DNA of 15,738 nt. Source: Pseudomonadota bacterium (lineage in GTDB: Bacteria; Pseudomonadota; Gammaproteobacteria; Steroidobacterales; Steroidobacteraceae). Where the stretch lies: positions 1 through 15,738 of the forward strand of contig JAEZCN010000196.1 of assembly GCA_023433515.1 (NCBI GenBank), written 5' to 3'. Below the pieces are notes generated by a model. The model was not told the origin of the DNA and ran no database searches. It saw only the letters and a list, made by a program, of their open reading frames with translations. Below are positions 5,941 to 15,738 of this stretch, piece by piece. A program made the position numbers and the translations under genes. How positions within the stretch are numbered: position 1 is the first letter of the stretch; the number at the start of each line of letters is the position of its first letter.

Positions 5941-7608
5941 CTACTTCGGCAACTCATCCCTCAACGCCCGCCGCAATATCTTCCCGACGTTCGTCTTCGG
6001 CAATTCCGTCCTGAAGTACACGTTCCTCGGCACTTTATATCCGGTGAGCTGATCCTTGCAGTGATCGATGACCGCCTGCTCGGTTACGTTCGGGTCCTTC
6101 TTCACCACGAACAGCGCAACGACTTCGCCTGACTTCTCGTCCGGCTGCGCGATCGCCGCGGCTTCGAGCACGCCGGGATGCGTGACGGCCACGCTCTCGA
6201 CTTCGTTCGGATAAACGTTGAATCCGGATACGAGAATCATGTCCTTCTTGCGATCTTCGATGTACACGAGCCCGCGTTCGTCGATGCGGCCGATGTCGCC
6301 GGTGCGTAACCAATCCTTGCCGATCATCACCTGCGCGGTTTCATCGGGCCGATTCCAGTAGCCGGCCATCACCTGGGGACCCTTCACGCAGATCTCGCCG
6401 ACCTGGTTGATGCCGAGCTCGTTGCCGTCGTCGTCGCGAATCGAAATTTCCGTGGACGGAATCGGAAACCCGATCGACCCGTTGAAGTCTTCGCCGGGTA
6501 GATTGATGCACGCCGCGGGAGAGGTCTCGGTCAGGCCCCACGCCTGCGTGAGCACGTTGCCGGTCACTTCCTTCCAGCGTTTCGCGACGGCTTCCTGCAC
6601 TGCCATTCCGCCGCCAAGCGAGACTTGCAGCGAACTGAAATCCACCTTGTCGAATCCGGGCGTGTGGAGCAGCGCATTGAACAACGTATTCACGCCGCTC
6701 ATGAAAACGAACTTGTACTTCTTCAGCTCCTTCACGAACGCCGGGAAGTCCCGCGGATTCGTGATGAGGATGTTCCGCCAGCCCAACCGCACGAACAGCA
6801 GGCAGTTAGCCGTCAACGCGAAGATGTGATACAGCGGCAGCGCGGTGATCAGCGTCGCGGGATCGCGCGGGAACGAGGGATTGATCCACTCGAGCGCCTG
6901 GAGCACGTTCGCGACCATGTTGCCGTGCGTGAGCATCGCGCCCTTTGCGACGCCGGTGGTTCCTCCGGTGTATTGCAGGAACGCGATGTCCGAATGATTG
7001 AGGCTCACCGGCTTCATCCGCGCGGTGCCGCCTTCCCCCAACGCCTGCTTGAAAGTCTTTGCGCCGGGCAGGTTGTACGGCTTCACCTGCTTGCGCTTCT
7101 TCCGCACCACCCAGTTGACGATGGCACCCTTCGGAAATCCGAGCATCTCGCCGACGCTCGTGACCACGACGTGCTTGATGTTCGTGTGCTTGATCACGTG
7201 CTCGAGCACGTGCGCGAAGTTTTCGAGGATGACGATCGTGGTCGCACCGGAATCCACGAGCTGGTGCTCGAGCTCGCGGGCGGTGTAGAGCGGATTCGTA
7301 TTGACCACGGTCATGCCGGCCCGCAACGCGCCGTGCACGGCGATGGGGTACTGCAGGAGGTTCGGCATCATGATGGCGACGCGGTCGCCCTTCTGCATGC
7401 CGCAAGAGTGCTGCAGGAACGCGCCGAATTGAGCCGACTGGATGTCGAGGTCGCCGTAGGTGAGCGCCTGGCCCATCTGGACGTACGCATCGCGCACGGC
7501 ATGAAGTGCCAGACCGCGCTCGATCAGTTCCTTGAGGGAGGGGTATTCATTGACGTCGATCTCGGGGCGAACCCCGGGTGGATACGACTTGAGCCAATGT
7601 TTTTCCAC
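5941..7608 (-). CDS. fadD: Long-chain fatty acid--CoA ligase
   Basis: The enzyme activates long-chain fatty acids to acyl-CoA through an acyl-adenylate, at the inner face of the cytoplasmic membrane, for beta-oxidation or lipid synthesis. The 555 residues match the ~560 of E. coli FadD and can be followed along the whole length. The ATP/AMP motif YTGGTTGVAKG is at 213-223. The later motifs are WGLTETSP, WLRTGDIG, the fatty-acyl-CoA synthetase signature DRKKDMILVSGFNVYPNE (from 452), and the catalytic lysine region GKILRR with K543. I chose GTG 7608 because GGGGGT lies 3 nt upstream and the protein then begins like FadD (VEKHWLKSYP). An ATG at 7665 would add 19 residues and overlap the end of tesA. 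The gene follows tesA after 31 nt, probably in one transcript. Confidence 0.95.
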   Translation of the reverse strand: MEKHWLKSYPPGVRPEIDVNEYPSLKELIERGLALHAVRDAYVQMGQALTYGDLDIQSAQFGAFLQHSCGMQKGDRVAIMMPNLLQYPIAVHGALRAGMTVVNTNPLYTARELEHQLVDSGATTIVILENFAHVLEHVIKHTNIKHVVVTSVGEMLGFPKGAIVNWVVRKKRKQVKPYNLPGAKTFKQALGEGGTARMKPVSLNHSDIAFLQYTGGTTGVAKGAMLTHGNMVANVLQALEWINPSFPRDPATLITALPLYHIFALTANCLLFVRLGWRNILITNPRDFPAFVKELKKYKFVFMSGVNTLFNALLHTPGFDKVDFSSLQVSLGGGMAVQEAVAKRWKEVTGNVLTQAWGLTETSPAACINLPGEDFNGSIGFPIPSTEISIRDDDGNELGINQVGEICVKGPQVMAGYWNRPDETAQVMIGKDWLRTGDIGRIDERGLVYIEDRKKDMILVSGFNVYPNEVESVAVTHPGVLEAAAIAQPDEKSGEVVALFVVKKDPNVTEQAVIDHCKDQLTGYKVPRNVYFRTELPKTNVGKILRRALRDELPK

Positions 7609-7639
7609 GATACCCCCGTTCGACAGCGAGGTATCGAGG

Positions 7640-8285
7640 CTAGCCTTTGGGTTTGCCGGGAGCAACTAGCAGCGGCTTGAGCTTGGGCCACAGGTTCTCG
7701 AGCATCTGCGGCTGACCCTTGGCGTTCGGATGAATGCCGTCCTCCTGCATGAGCCCGGGTTCGAGCGCGACCTTGTCCAGGAAGAACGGCACGAACGGCA
7801 GTGAATATGTCCCGGCGAGGTCGGCGAACATGTCGCGGAACTGCTGGCCGTAACGCGGCCCGTAGTTAGGCGGAATCACCATGCCGACGAGCACGACTCG
7901 CGCCTTGGCGTCGCGCGACAGTTCGATGATCTTGCGCAGGTTCTCGCGGCTCGTGGCGAGCGGCAGACCGCGCAGGCCGTCGTTGCCGCCGAGCTCCACG
8001 ATGACGATGTCGGGTTTGTGAGTCTCCAGCGTGCGGGGCAGGCGGGCGAGACCCCCTTGGGTCGTTTCACCGCTGATGCTGGCATTGACCACGCGGTATC
8101 CGTACCCTTCCTTGGCGAGTCGCTGCTCCAGCAGTTTTACCCAGCCCTCCTGAAGCTTGATGCCATACCCGGCGCTCAGGCTGTCGCCAAGCACGACAAC
8201 GGTGCGCGGGGAAGCATTGGCGGCGCCCGCCGTGGTTGCCCACGCCAGCGACACTGCCAGTAACAACGCGAACTGAAAGAGCCTG

Positions 8286-8299
<14 letters not shown>
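7640..8299 (-). CDS. tesA: Periplasmic GDSL-type acyl-CoA thioesterase / lysophospholipase L1
   Basis: This is an SGNH hydrolase that releases fatty acids from thioesters and lysophospholipids. The 219-residue product has a signal peptide (residues 1-26, FALLLAVSLAW core, cleavage near AGA). The family blocks are complete: GDSLS with nucleophile S40, SGETTQGG, GGND at 104-107, and DGIHP with D187 and H190. No ATG fits the start. I prefer TTG 8299, because AGGT lies about 8 nt upstream and the signal peptide begins right after it. GTG 8314 is the alternative and has no ribosome-binding site. Either start overlaps the divergent ybbA start. The frame stays open far upstream inside ybbA, but that part is antisense to the ATPase. 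tesA followed by fadD suggests released fatty acids are activated by the next enzyme. Confidence 0.93.
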
Positions 8300-8950
<651 letters not shown>

Positions 8951-8954
<4 letters not shown>

Positions 8955-11443
8955 ACGCTCTCTACATCGCTCTTCGCACGCTCCTCCGCGAGTGGAAATC
9001 CGGGGAGCTCGGCGTGTTGCTGCTTGCGATCACAGTAGCCGTCGCGGCACTGACCGGCGTGGGGTTCCTCACCGACCGCATCGGCATCGCGGTCGACAAC
9101 CAGGCGGGCGAAGTGCTCGCCGCGGACCTCGTGCTCGAATCCGCCCAGGCAATTGACGACTCGGCCACCGCCGAAGCGACGAAGCGCGGCATCCACTACA
9201 CGCGCAAGACGGGAATGCTGAGCGTCGTGTTCAACGGTGACGCCAGCCAGCTCTCGGCGCTGCGCGCCATGTCGCCGGGTTATCCGCTGCGCGGCAAGGT
9301 GCTGATCTCGGACGAGCCCTTCGGTCCTCCACAACAGGCCGCGACCATCCCGGAACCGGGTGAAGCCTGGCCGGAATCGCGCCTCGCGATCGCACTCGGC
9401 GCCGACATCGGCAGTGAAATCACGATCGGCGCGAGCACGTTCCGTGTCTCGAGAATATTGATCTCGCGTCCCGACCAGGGCGCGACGTTCGTCGAGCTCG
9501 CGCCGTCGATCATCATCAACGACGTGGACCTCGAGGCGACGCAGCTCATCCAGCCGGGCAGCCGGATGCGCTTCTCGCGCCTGTTCGCGGGAAATCGCGA
9601 GGACATCAAGGAGTTCAGAAAATGGCTCGAGGCCAACAAGAAAAGCTCCGAGCGCCTGATCGACGTCGAAGAGACAGCCCCGCAGATCAAGAACGCGATC
9701 GACCGCGCCGGGCGATTCCTGAGCCTCGCGAGCCTCGTGGCCGTGCTGCTGTGCGCGATCGCGGTCGCGATGGCTGCGCGGCGCTACGTGCACCGCCACC
9801 TCGATTCGGTGGCGCTGATGAAGACCCTCGGCGCCACGCGCGGCTTCACGCTATCGGTGAGCCTCATCCAGCTCGCGATCGTCGGACTGATCGCCGCGAT
9901 ACTGGGGTCACTCGTGGGCTTCGGAGCGCAGGCCTGGCTCGTGATCGCCTTGCAGGGCCTGCTCAAGGGCGAGCTCCCGCCGCCGGGCGTGGCGCCGCTC
10001 GTCGTCGGATTCCTGACGGCCATCGCCGTCCTGGCCGGGTTCGCTCTGCCGCCGCTGCTGCAGCTCTCGCGCACGCCGGCCCTGCGCGTATTGCGCCGCG
10101 ACGTGGGTCCGCCGCAACCTCTCGTGATCCTCGCCTTCGGACCGGCCGTGCTCGCCATCGCGTTCCTCATCTACTGGGTGGTGCGCGACGTCGCGTTGTT
10201 CCTCGGCTTCGTCGTGGGGCTCGCGGCCTTCGTCCTGGTCGTCGCGACCGCCGGCTGGGCGCTCGTCAAACTAACTACCCGGCTGCGCGGCGGCGTCGGC
10301 GTCTCGTGGCGTTACGGCATCGCGAATCTCGGTCGCCGGCGCACGGAAAGCGTGGTGCAGCTCACCGCCTTCGCGCACGGCATCATGATGCTGCTGTTGC
10401 TCGCCGTGGTGCGCAACGATCTGCTGGACGACTGGCGGCGCAGCCTGCCGGCCGACACGCCTAACTTCTTCTTCATCAACATCCCGCCGGACGAGCGCGA
10501 TGCATTCGCGAAATTCCTGAACGAGCGAGGCGCGGAGCGCGCGCAGGTCATGCCGATGGTCCGTGCGCGCATGACCCACATCAACGGCAAGCCGATCGAC
10601 GACATCCAGTTCGCGACGCCACGCGGCAAGGAATTCGCGACGCGCGACCAGAACATCACCTGGACCGAAACACTGCGCCGCGACAACGAGATCACCGCGG
10701 GCCAGTGGTTCACGGCCGCCGATGCGGGCAAACCACTCGTGTCGGTATCGACCGAATACATGGAAGAACTGAAACTGAGCCTCGGCGACGAGCTCGAGTT
10801 CGACATCGCCGGCGAGACCCAGACCGCGAAGATCTCGAGCGTGCGCAAGGTGAAGTGGGACAGTTTCCAGCCCAACTTCTTCCTGATGTTCGCGCCGGAC
10901 CTGCTCGAAGGCTCCCAGGGCACGTGGATGACGGCCGCGCACATGCCTGCGAAGGATCCGCGCACCATCGCCGAGCTCGTGCGGCGCTTCCCGAGTGTGT
11001 CCGTGTTCAACGTCGACGAGCTGCTTGCTCAGGTGCGCAGCGTCATCGACAAGGCGCTCGCCGCCGTTCAAAGCGTTTTCCTGTTCACGCTCATCGCCGG
11101 GCTCGTCGTGTTGATCGCCGCCGTGCAGGCAAGTCGCGAGGAACGCCGCTACGAAAGCGCGATGCTGCGCACGCTGGGCGCGAGCCGCGGCACGGTGCTC
11201 AAGGGATTGTTATCCGAATTCGCCACGCTCGGCGTGCTGGCGGGCATTCTCGCGGCGGCCGGCGCGTCGATCGCCGGCTACCTGGTCGCCAAGCGCATGC
11301 TGCAGATCGAATACAACGGTGACCCCTGGGTGTGGATCTACGGCCTCGCGGGGGGTGGTCTGCTCGTGTGCTTCGCGGGTTGGCTGGCCACTCGTTCCGT
11401 CGTGAACCAGCCGCCGGTGCTCACGCTGCGAGGCGCGGGGTGA
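8951..11443 (+). CDS. ybbP: ABC transporter permease, YbbP type (FtsX domains)
   Basis: This is the inner-membrane partner of YbbA, with 830 residues against about 800 in E. coli. There is one transmembrane segment near residues 19-41, then a large extracytoplasmic domain (about 42-250). Several membrane segments follow around 255-490: an FtsX-type region with the MKTLGATRGF motif and hydrophobic stretches at VVGFLTAIAVLAGF and LVILAFGPAVLAIAFLI. A second periplasmic domain covers about 495-700. A final FtsX unit starts near 708 with SVFLFTLIAGLVVLIAAVQAS, carries the repeated motif MLRTLGASRG, and has two more segments near the C-terminus. Translation is probably coupled to ybbA (ATGA overlap) and to the downstream phosphoesterase (GTGA overlap). 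The transported molecule is not known. Confidence 0.92.
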
Positions 11444-13098
11444 AGAAACAGCGCATGCCGCGGCGCCGTCCGATGGTCGGATGGTTCGATCCGCGCGTGC
11501 TGGCGCACTCGGCCTACCTGGTCGCGATCTCCAACGTCTTCGGCCGCCACTCGGATACGCGCCTCATCGAGGCGCTCGCCAGTCAGCCGCAGAACGAGTT
11601 CGACTATTCGCACTCGTCGGGTGACTTCTGGCTCGACTACGTCGCGGACATCGGCGACGGCTGGAATCCGACCTACGCGATCGCCGATGCGATCGCGCAG
11701 CCTGAACTCGAGGTCGCCGACGACGACGGCGTTCGCGTCAGGACCGAGCCGGGCCGGGTACTGATCTTCGGTGGCGATGAGGTCTATCCATATCCGACGC
11801 GCGCCGAATACGACATGCGCACGGAAACGCCCTATCGGCTGGCGTTCGCGGGGCGCACGCGGCCCGATTTGTTCGCGATCCCGGGTAACCACGACTGGTA
11901 CGACAGCCTGATCGCCTTCTCACGTACGTTCTGCAGGCCCGAGCGCGGCTTCGCGACCTGCCGCACGCGACAGACGCGCAGCTATTTCGCGATCAAGCTA
12001 CCCGCCAACTGGTGGCTGTTCGCATTCGACCTGCAGCTCGGCCAGGAACTCGACGAGCCGCAGGTGCAATACTTCAAGAAGGTCGGCGCGCTGCTCGACG
12101 ACCAGACGAAGATCATCGCCTGCGTGCCGGAGCCGCGGTGGATACTCGAGGACGCCTATCCGCGCCACGAAAGTTACGAGGAGGAATCCACCCGGCAATT
12201 CCTCGAACGCCAGGTCCTGAATCGCAACGTGAGCGTGTACCTCACCGGCGATCTGCACTTCTACAAGCGCCACGAGAACGCGGAGGGAGTGCAGAAGATC
12301 ACCTCCGGCGGCGGAGGCGCGTTCCTGCATCCGACGCACGCACCGGAGACCCACGTGCTGCGCGACGGCTTCGTGCAGAAGGCCGTTTATCCGGACGAGA
12401 AAACGTCGCGTGCGCTTTCCTGGCGCAACCTGCGCTTTCCCTTCCGCAACCCGAAGTTCTTGTGGCTGCCCGCCTTTCTATACGCGATGTCGGCGTGGCT
12501 CGCATCGGCGAGCCTCCAGGCCGCCGACGTCGTCGATCTACCGACCGCGCTGAGCCGGTCGATCAACGCGAGCGTTCGCGATCCGCTCAACGGGATGTGG
12601 CTCGTGGGGATCATCGCCTCGTTCATCTTCTTCACCGACACGCACGTGCGCTGGTGGCGCATCCTCGGTGGCGCAGGTCACGCGTTCGCGCACCTGGCCG
12701 CGGCCTTCCTGGTCGGCTGGCTGTCGCTGCTCGCGACCGTGAACCTGCTGCACTTGAGCTTCGGCAGCGTGGTTCAGCTGCTGACGTCCGGCCTCATCAC
12801 GTTCGTGCTGGGCGGCCTCGCCGGCGGATTCATCATGGGACTCTATCTACTCGTGTCCGTGCGCTTCCTGGGAAGGCATTCGAACGAGGCGTTTTCCGCG
12901 CTGCGTGTCCAGGACTTCAAGCAGTGGCTGCGGCTGCGTGTCGCCCCGAATGGAACGTTGACCATCTACTCGATCGCGATCGACACCGTGCCGCGGCGCT
13001 GGCGCGCGACGACCCGCAACGGTGAGATGACGATGGAAGCGGCGGATCCGCGCGCCACGAAGCCGCGGATCATCGACAAGGTTACGATCAGGGCGTAA
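11440..13098 (+). CDS. Membrane-anchored metallophosphoesterase
   Basis: This is a calcineurin-like phosphoesterase of unknown substrate, 552 residues from GTG 11440. Metal-site motifs appear in order: ADIGDGW (69-75), GGDEVYPYPTRAEY (111-124), GNHDWYD (149-155), and TGDLHFYKRHE (269-279) followed by SGGGGAFLHPTH (289-300). After about residue 338 come roughly four hydrophobic segments (about 339-360, 386-398, 407-437 and 444-477) and a short cytoplasmic-looking tail. There is no signal peptide, so the catalytic part probably faces the cytoplasm at the membrane. The GTG overlaps the ybbP stop codon as GTGA. ATG 11455 and ATG 11473 are possible later starts. The tight coupling suggests a role linked to the YbbAP transporter, perhaps on a lipid or nucleotide phosphoester; this is inference. 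Confidence 0.82.
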   Translation: MKKQRMPRRRPMVGWFDPRVLAHSAYLVAISNVFGRHSDTRLIEALASQPQNEFDYSHSSGDFWLDYVADIGDGWNPTYAIADAIAQPELEVADDDGVRVRTEPGRVLIFGGDEVYPYPTRAEYDMRTETPYRLAFAGRTRPDLFAIPGNHDWYDSLIAFSRTFCRPERGFATCRTRQTRSYFAIKLPANWWLFAFDLQLGQELDEPQVQYFKKVGALLDDQTKIIACVPEPRWILEDAYPRHESYEEESTRQFLERQVLNRNVSVYLTGDLHFYKRHENAEGVQKITSGGGGAFLHPTHAPETHVLRDGFVQKAVYPDEKTSRALSWRNLRFPFRNPKFLWLPAFLYAMSAWLASASLQAADVVDLPTALSRSINASVRDPLNGMWLVGIIASFIFFTDTHVRWWRILGGAGHAFAHLAAAFLVGWLSLLATVNLLHLSFGSVVQLLTSGLITFVLGGLAGGFIMGLYLLVSVRFLGRHSNEAFSALRVQDFKQWLRLRVAPNGTLTIYSIAIDTVPRRWRATTRNGEMTMEAADPRATKPRIIDKVTIRA

Positions 13099-13104
13099 GC
13101 GTAA

Positions 13105-13866
13105 TCAGTGGCTGACCGAGAACTTGTACCAGGCCATCGGAAGGCTCTCGCGGCGCATGTTCAAGCCTTCGATCGTCACCAGGTACTCACCAGGACCGAA
13201 CGCGCCCGCATTCAGCGAAAGGCGCAGGTGTCCGTTCGAATCCTTGTGGAGCCCGTCGATCTCGGCCACGCGGCCCTGATCGACGCGAACGACCGAAACC
13301 TTGAACGTCGTGAACTTCGTCCACGACATGTCTGCCTTCATCTCGGCGAACTCGCCCCGGTTGAGCGATATCGTCGCTCGTGCGGGCGGGCCATTCCGGC
13401 CCGGTTCGACGATGATCCGTCGCTTGGAAGTCGAAGGAGCGATCGGACGGTCCTGGTTGTCCTTCTGCAGCTTCACGATCTGCGTGTCACGGTTCGACAC
13501 CTGCATCGCGAGCACCATGCAACCGATCAGGGCGGCGGCGGCCAGACCCGCGGCGATGAAACCGAAGATCGGCTTCTCCCAGAATTTCTTTTCCTTCTCG
13601 GCCCAGGGCTCGGCGATACCCGCGGCATCGAGCAGGCGCAGGCCCGCGTTCACGCGATCGGGCAACCCTATCTCTTCGACGAGCTCGGGGCGCGCGCGAA
13701 TCAGTCTTTCGAAATCGGTGACGCCCTTGGGCGGCAGACGGCCGGCGAGATAACGCTCGACGATCTGGTTCTTGATGATGAACTCACGATCCATGGCAGG
13801 CGCGGCCGAGCCCGTGCCGGGCGTCCGGTTTACGCCAGAGGAATCGATACGATTCGCAGCTTCCAT
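13105..13866 (-). CDS. Single-pass membrane protein of unknown function, anti-sigma-like layout
   Basis: The protein has 253 residues. The N-terminal part (26-75) includes IVERYLAGRLPPKGVTDFERLIRARPELVEEI, which resembles in pattern the cytoplasmic helical domain of anti-sigma-like proteins. It has no cysteines there, so it is not a zinc-binding version. One transmembrane helix spans about 101-121, then a short coiled segment (VSNRDTQIVKLQKDNQD). A beta-rich C-terminal domain (about 160-253) would face the periplasm and ends in the pattern FGPGEYLVTIEGLN. I do not recognise a named family. No sigma-factor gene is adjacent. The start is uncertain: ATG 13866 and ATG 13794 (from MDREFIIKNQ) both lack a clear ribosome-binding site. 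The gene is convergent with the phosphoesterase, with 6 bases between stops and no visible terminator. Confidence 0.72.
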   Translation of the reverse strand: MEAANRIDSSGVNRTPGTGSAAPAMDREFIIKNQIVERYLAGRLPPKGVTDFERLIRARPELVEEIGLPDRVNAGLRLLDAAGIAEPWAEKEKKFWEKPIFGFIAAGLAAAALIGCMVLAMQVSNRDTQIVKLQKDNQDRPIAPSTSKRRIIVEPGRNGPPARATISLNRGEFAEMKADMSWTKFTTFKVSVVRVDQGRVAEIDGLHKDSNGHLRLSLNAGAFGPGEYLVTIEGLNMRRESLPMAWYKFSVSH

Positions 13867-14167
13867 CGTGGTCCAGGGTTCCGCACATTCATGGCCAAAT
13901 CATCCTGCCTGGCCGTGGCGAGGCGCACGCGGCGAAGGAACGCCAGGCGCCATTCGGGCTGACATCTGCCGTTGGTCCTGCAGGATCGCACCCGGATATG
14001 CTGCGATTCTTATGTCCGGATGCCGCTGCGCCGGTTCACATTCCATTCATTGGCTCCCGGCCATCATGCGACGCAGTTCGCATTTTGCCGAGCGCCTGAG
14101 CGGATAGACCGCGCCGCGCTGCAACGACGTTAGAAAACCTGTCTGAATTTTCGAGGTTTCCGCAAAC
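13867..14167. other. Gene-free divergent intergenic stretch
   Basis: These 301 bases separate the divergent genes at 13105-13866 and 14168-15700 and should hold the promoters of both. I see no convincing coding region and no well-spaced -35/-10 pair. It has a 10-base palindrome TCCTGCAGGA at 13976-13985 and an imperfect direct repeat (CCGGATATGCTGCG at 13992-14005, CCGGATGCCGCTGCG at 14016-14030). Either could be chance. Confidence 0.5.
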
Positions 14168-15700
14168 ATGAAGTCCCCGAAGAATCCGCTCGCGACGGCC
14201 GTTGCGGCCGCCTGTCTCGGTGCCGGCGCGCAGTCCCTGGCGGCCGCCCCGCAAACCGCGATCACGATCTACAGCACCGCGCAGCCGGGCGGAATCTCAG
14301 CGGAGCTCTACCGGCCGATGCCCGGGCAAGGTGTGCCGAACGCGATGTCGGTGCCGGGATACGCGCTGGTGCGCGACGAGCGCGACATCAGACTCGAGCA
14401 GGGACGCTCCCAGCTTTCATTCACGGAAGTGGCCGCGCTGATCGACCCGACGACGGTGACGTTCACCTCGCTCACCGATCCGGCGACGCGCGTCCTCGAA
14501 CAGAACTTCCAGTTCGATCTCGTGAGCACGCAGAAGCTGCTGCTCAAGTTCATCGACAAACCGATCACGGTCGACAAGACCGTGGGCAACAGCGTGACGC
14601 AGATCAGCGGCACGTTGCTTTCGGCGAGCGATGGCATCGTGCTGCGTGGCAACGACGGATCCATCTACACGCTGCCGGCGTATTCCAGCGTGCGCTTTCC
14701 CGAACTGCCGGGCGGCTTCAACACCAAGCCGACGCTGGTGTGGGACGTTGCGTCGCCCTCGGGTGGCACGCACAAGTCGCGTGTCACTTACCAGACGGGT
14801 GGCATCACCTGGTGGGCCGATTACAACCTCGTGTTCGACGAAGGCGCGGACGCGAACAGCGGGTTCCTCGACATGTCGGCGTGGGTGAGCATCATCAACA
14901 TGTCGGGCGCGGCGTTCGACAACGCGAAGCTCAAGCTCGTCGCGGGCGACGTGCATCGCGTGGAGCCTCAAGTCGACTACAAGATGCGGCGCGAGGTTCT
15001 CATGCGGGCCGCGGCGGCGCCCGAGGCCGACACGGGCTTCACGGAAAAGGACTTCTTCGAATTCCATCTGTATACGCTCGGCCGTCCGACGACCCTGCCT
15101 AACAACTCCACCAAGCAGATCGAGCTGTTCGACCAGGCGAAGAAGATTCCGGCCAGGAAGATCCTGATGTACGCCGGCGCGCCGCAGGTCTACCTGTACC
15201 AGGACCCGTACGTCAGTCGCGACGCGGGTTCGCCGATGAACAAGAAGGTGGACGCCTACCTCGAGTTCAAGAACGACAAACAGTTCGGTCTCGGCGTGCC
15301 GCTGCCGGCGGGCCGGCTGCGCGTCTCGAAGCTCGACGATGCGGACGGCAGCCTCGAGTTCATCGGCGAGGACAAGATCGATCACACTCCGAAAAACGAA
15401 AATGTCCGCGTGAAGCTCGGCTCGGCATTCGACGTGGTCGGCGAGCGGCGGCAGGTCAGCTTCTCGGTCGACACGACCGCGAAGTGGATGGAGGAAGAAA
15501 TCGAAGTGAAGCTGCGCAATCACAAGTCGCAGCCCGTCGAGGTCGTGGTGAAGGAGAACCTCTACCGCTGGAGCACCTGGAAGATCCTGACCAAGACACA
15601 CGAGTTCCAGAAGGAAGATGCCCGCACGATCACCTTCCCGGTAAAGGTTGCGAAAGACGGCGAGGCCGTAGTCCGCTACCGCGTCCGCTACACCTGGTAG
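14168..15700 (+). CDS. Exported DUF4139 domain protein
   Basis: This is a 510-residue protein of unknown function. Residues 1-26 are a signal peptide (ATAVAAACLGAGAQSLA) with probable cleavage near residue 26, so it is likely periplasmic or outer-surface. The remainder is one long beta-rich region of the DUF4139 type. It includes GGITWWADYNLVFDEGA, then SAWVSIINMSGAAFDNAKLKL with a following LVAGDV, and a closing part (KWMEEEIEVKLRNHKSQPVEVVV ... VVRYRVRYTW) that reads like the family's end, so the gene looks complete. No catalytic motif is visible. GAGG lies about 11 nt before ATG 14168, rather far for a ribosome-binding site. It stands alone on its strand here, and only 38 bases follow it in the window. 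Confidence 0.85.
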   Translation: MKSPKNPLATAVAAACLGAGAQSLAAAPQTAITIYSTAQPGGISAELYRPMPGQGVPNAMSVPGYALVRDERDIRLEQGRSQLSFTEVAALIDPTTVTFTSLTDPATRVLEQNFQFDLVSTQKLLLKFIDKPITVDKTVGNSVTQISGTLLSASDGIVLRGNDGSIYTLPAYSSVRFPELPGGFNTKPTLVWDVASPSGGTHKSRVTYQTGGITWWADYNLVFDEGADANSGFLDMSAWVSIINMSGAAFDNAKLKLVAGDVHRVEPQVDYKMRREVLMRAAAAPEADTGFTEKDFFEFHLYTLGRPTTLPNNSTKQIELFDQAKKIPARKILMYAGAPQVYLYQDPYVSRDAGSPMNKKVDAYLEFKNDKQFGLGVPLPAGRLRVSKLDDADGSLEFIGEDKIDHTPKNENVRVKLGSAFDVVGERRQVSFSVDTTAKWMEEEIEVKLRNHKSQPVEVVVKENLYRWSTWKILTKTHEFQKEDARTITFPVKVAKDGEAVVRYRVRYTW

Positions 15701-15738
15701 GGGTGGGGATAGTGGTGCCGGTGTAAAAAGTGGGGATT

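Noticed and set aside
6625..7680. A 351-codon open frame on the plus strand opposite fadD
   Set aside because: fadD is unmistakable on the other strand, and the product here is a low-complexity Arg/Glu/His-rich shadow.
13090..13110. Terminator between the convergent phosphoesterase and membrane-protein genes
   Set aside because: Only 6 bases separate the stops, and no stem-loop with a T-run could be found.
14417..15601. A 394-codon open frame on the minus strand inside the DUF4139 gene
   Set aside because: It is antisense to a coherent exported protein and the product is Arg/His/Val-rich with no recognisable domain.

Overview
The window looks like a chromosomal segment of a high-GC gammaproteobacterium. 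The aroB-dgt pairing, the divergent tesA / ybbA-ybbP block and a FadD that can be followed along its whole length against the E. coli type all point that way. A lineage near Xanthomonadales, Nevskiales or Steroidobacteraceae would fit, but the genus cannot be fixed from the sequence alone. Hand counts of sampled 60-base lines give about 58-72% GC in the flanks.

Layout. Bases 1-2061 hold the 3' part of aroB (3-dehydroquinate synthase) followed after 3 nt by a dGTPase-like HD hydrolase (dgt). Bases 2062-5940 form an accessory block of clearly lower GC (about 45-50% in sampled lines). It holds four genes on the + strand: a DUF6502-type helix-turn-helix protein, a secreted protein ending in 15 tandem SIIGTG decapeptides, and a tightly coupled pair of further DUF6502-like proteins, the second of which has lost the helix-turn-helix segment. 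This block is the least explained and most interesting part of the window.

Bases 5941-8299 (minus strand) hold tesA then fadD, a periplasmic GDSL-type thioesterase/lysophospholipase and a long-chain acyl-CoA synthetase, probably one transcription unit. Divergent from tesA, and overlapping its start by 14 bases, is ybbA-ybbP (8286-11443), an ABC ATPase and a large FtsX-type permease. ybbP overlaps a membrane-anchored metallophosphoesterase gene (11440-13098), so the three probably form one translationally coupled operon. A convergent single-pass membrane protein of unknown function (13105-13866, minus) follows. A gene-free stretch of 301 bases then leads to a secreted DUF4139 protein (14168-15700).

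Working hypothesis. The core genes are housekeeping (shikimate pathway, nucleotide pool, fatty-acid activation, envelope ABC system). The inserted block pairs one exported, strongly conserved repeat protein with three related putative regulators. All family assignments come from reading motifs and from memory of the families; no database search was run.
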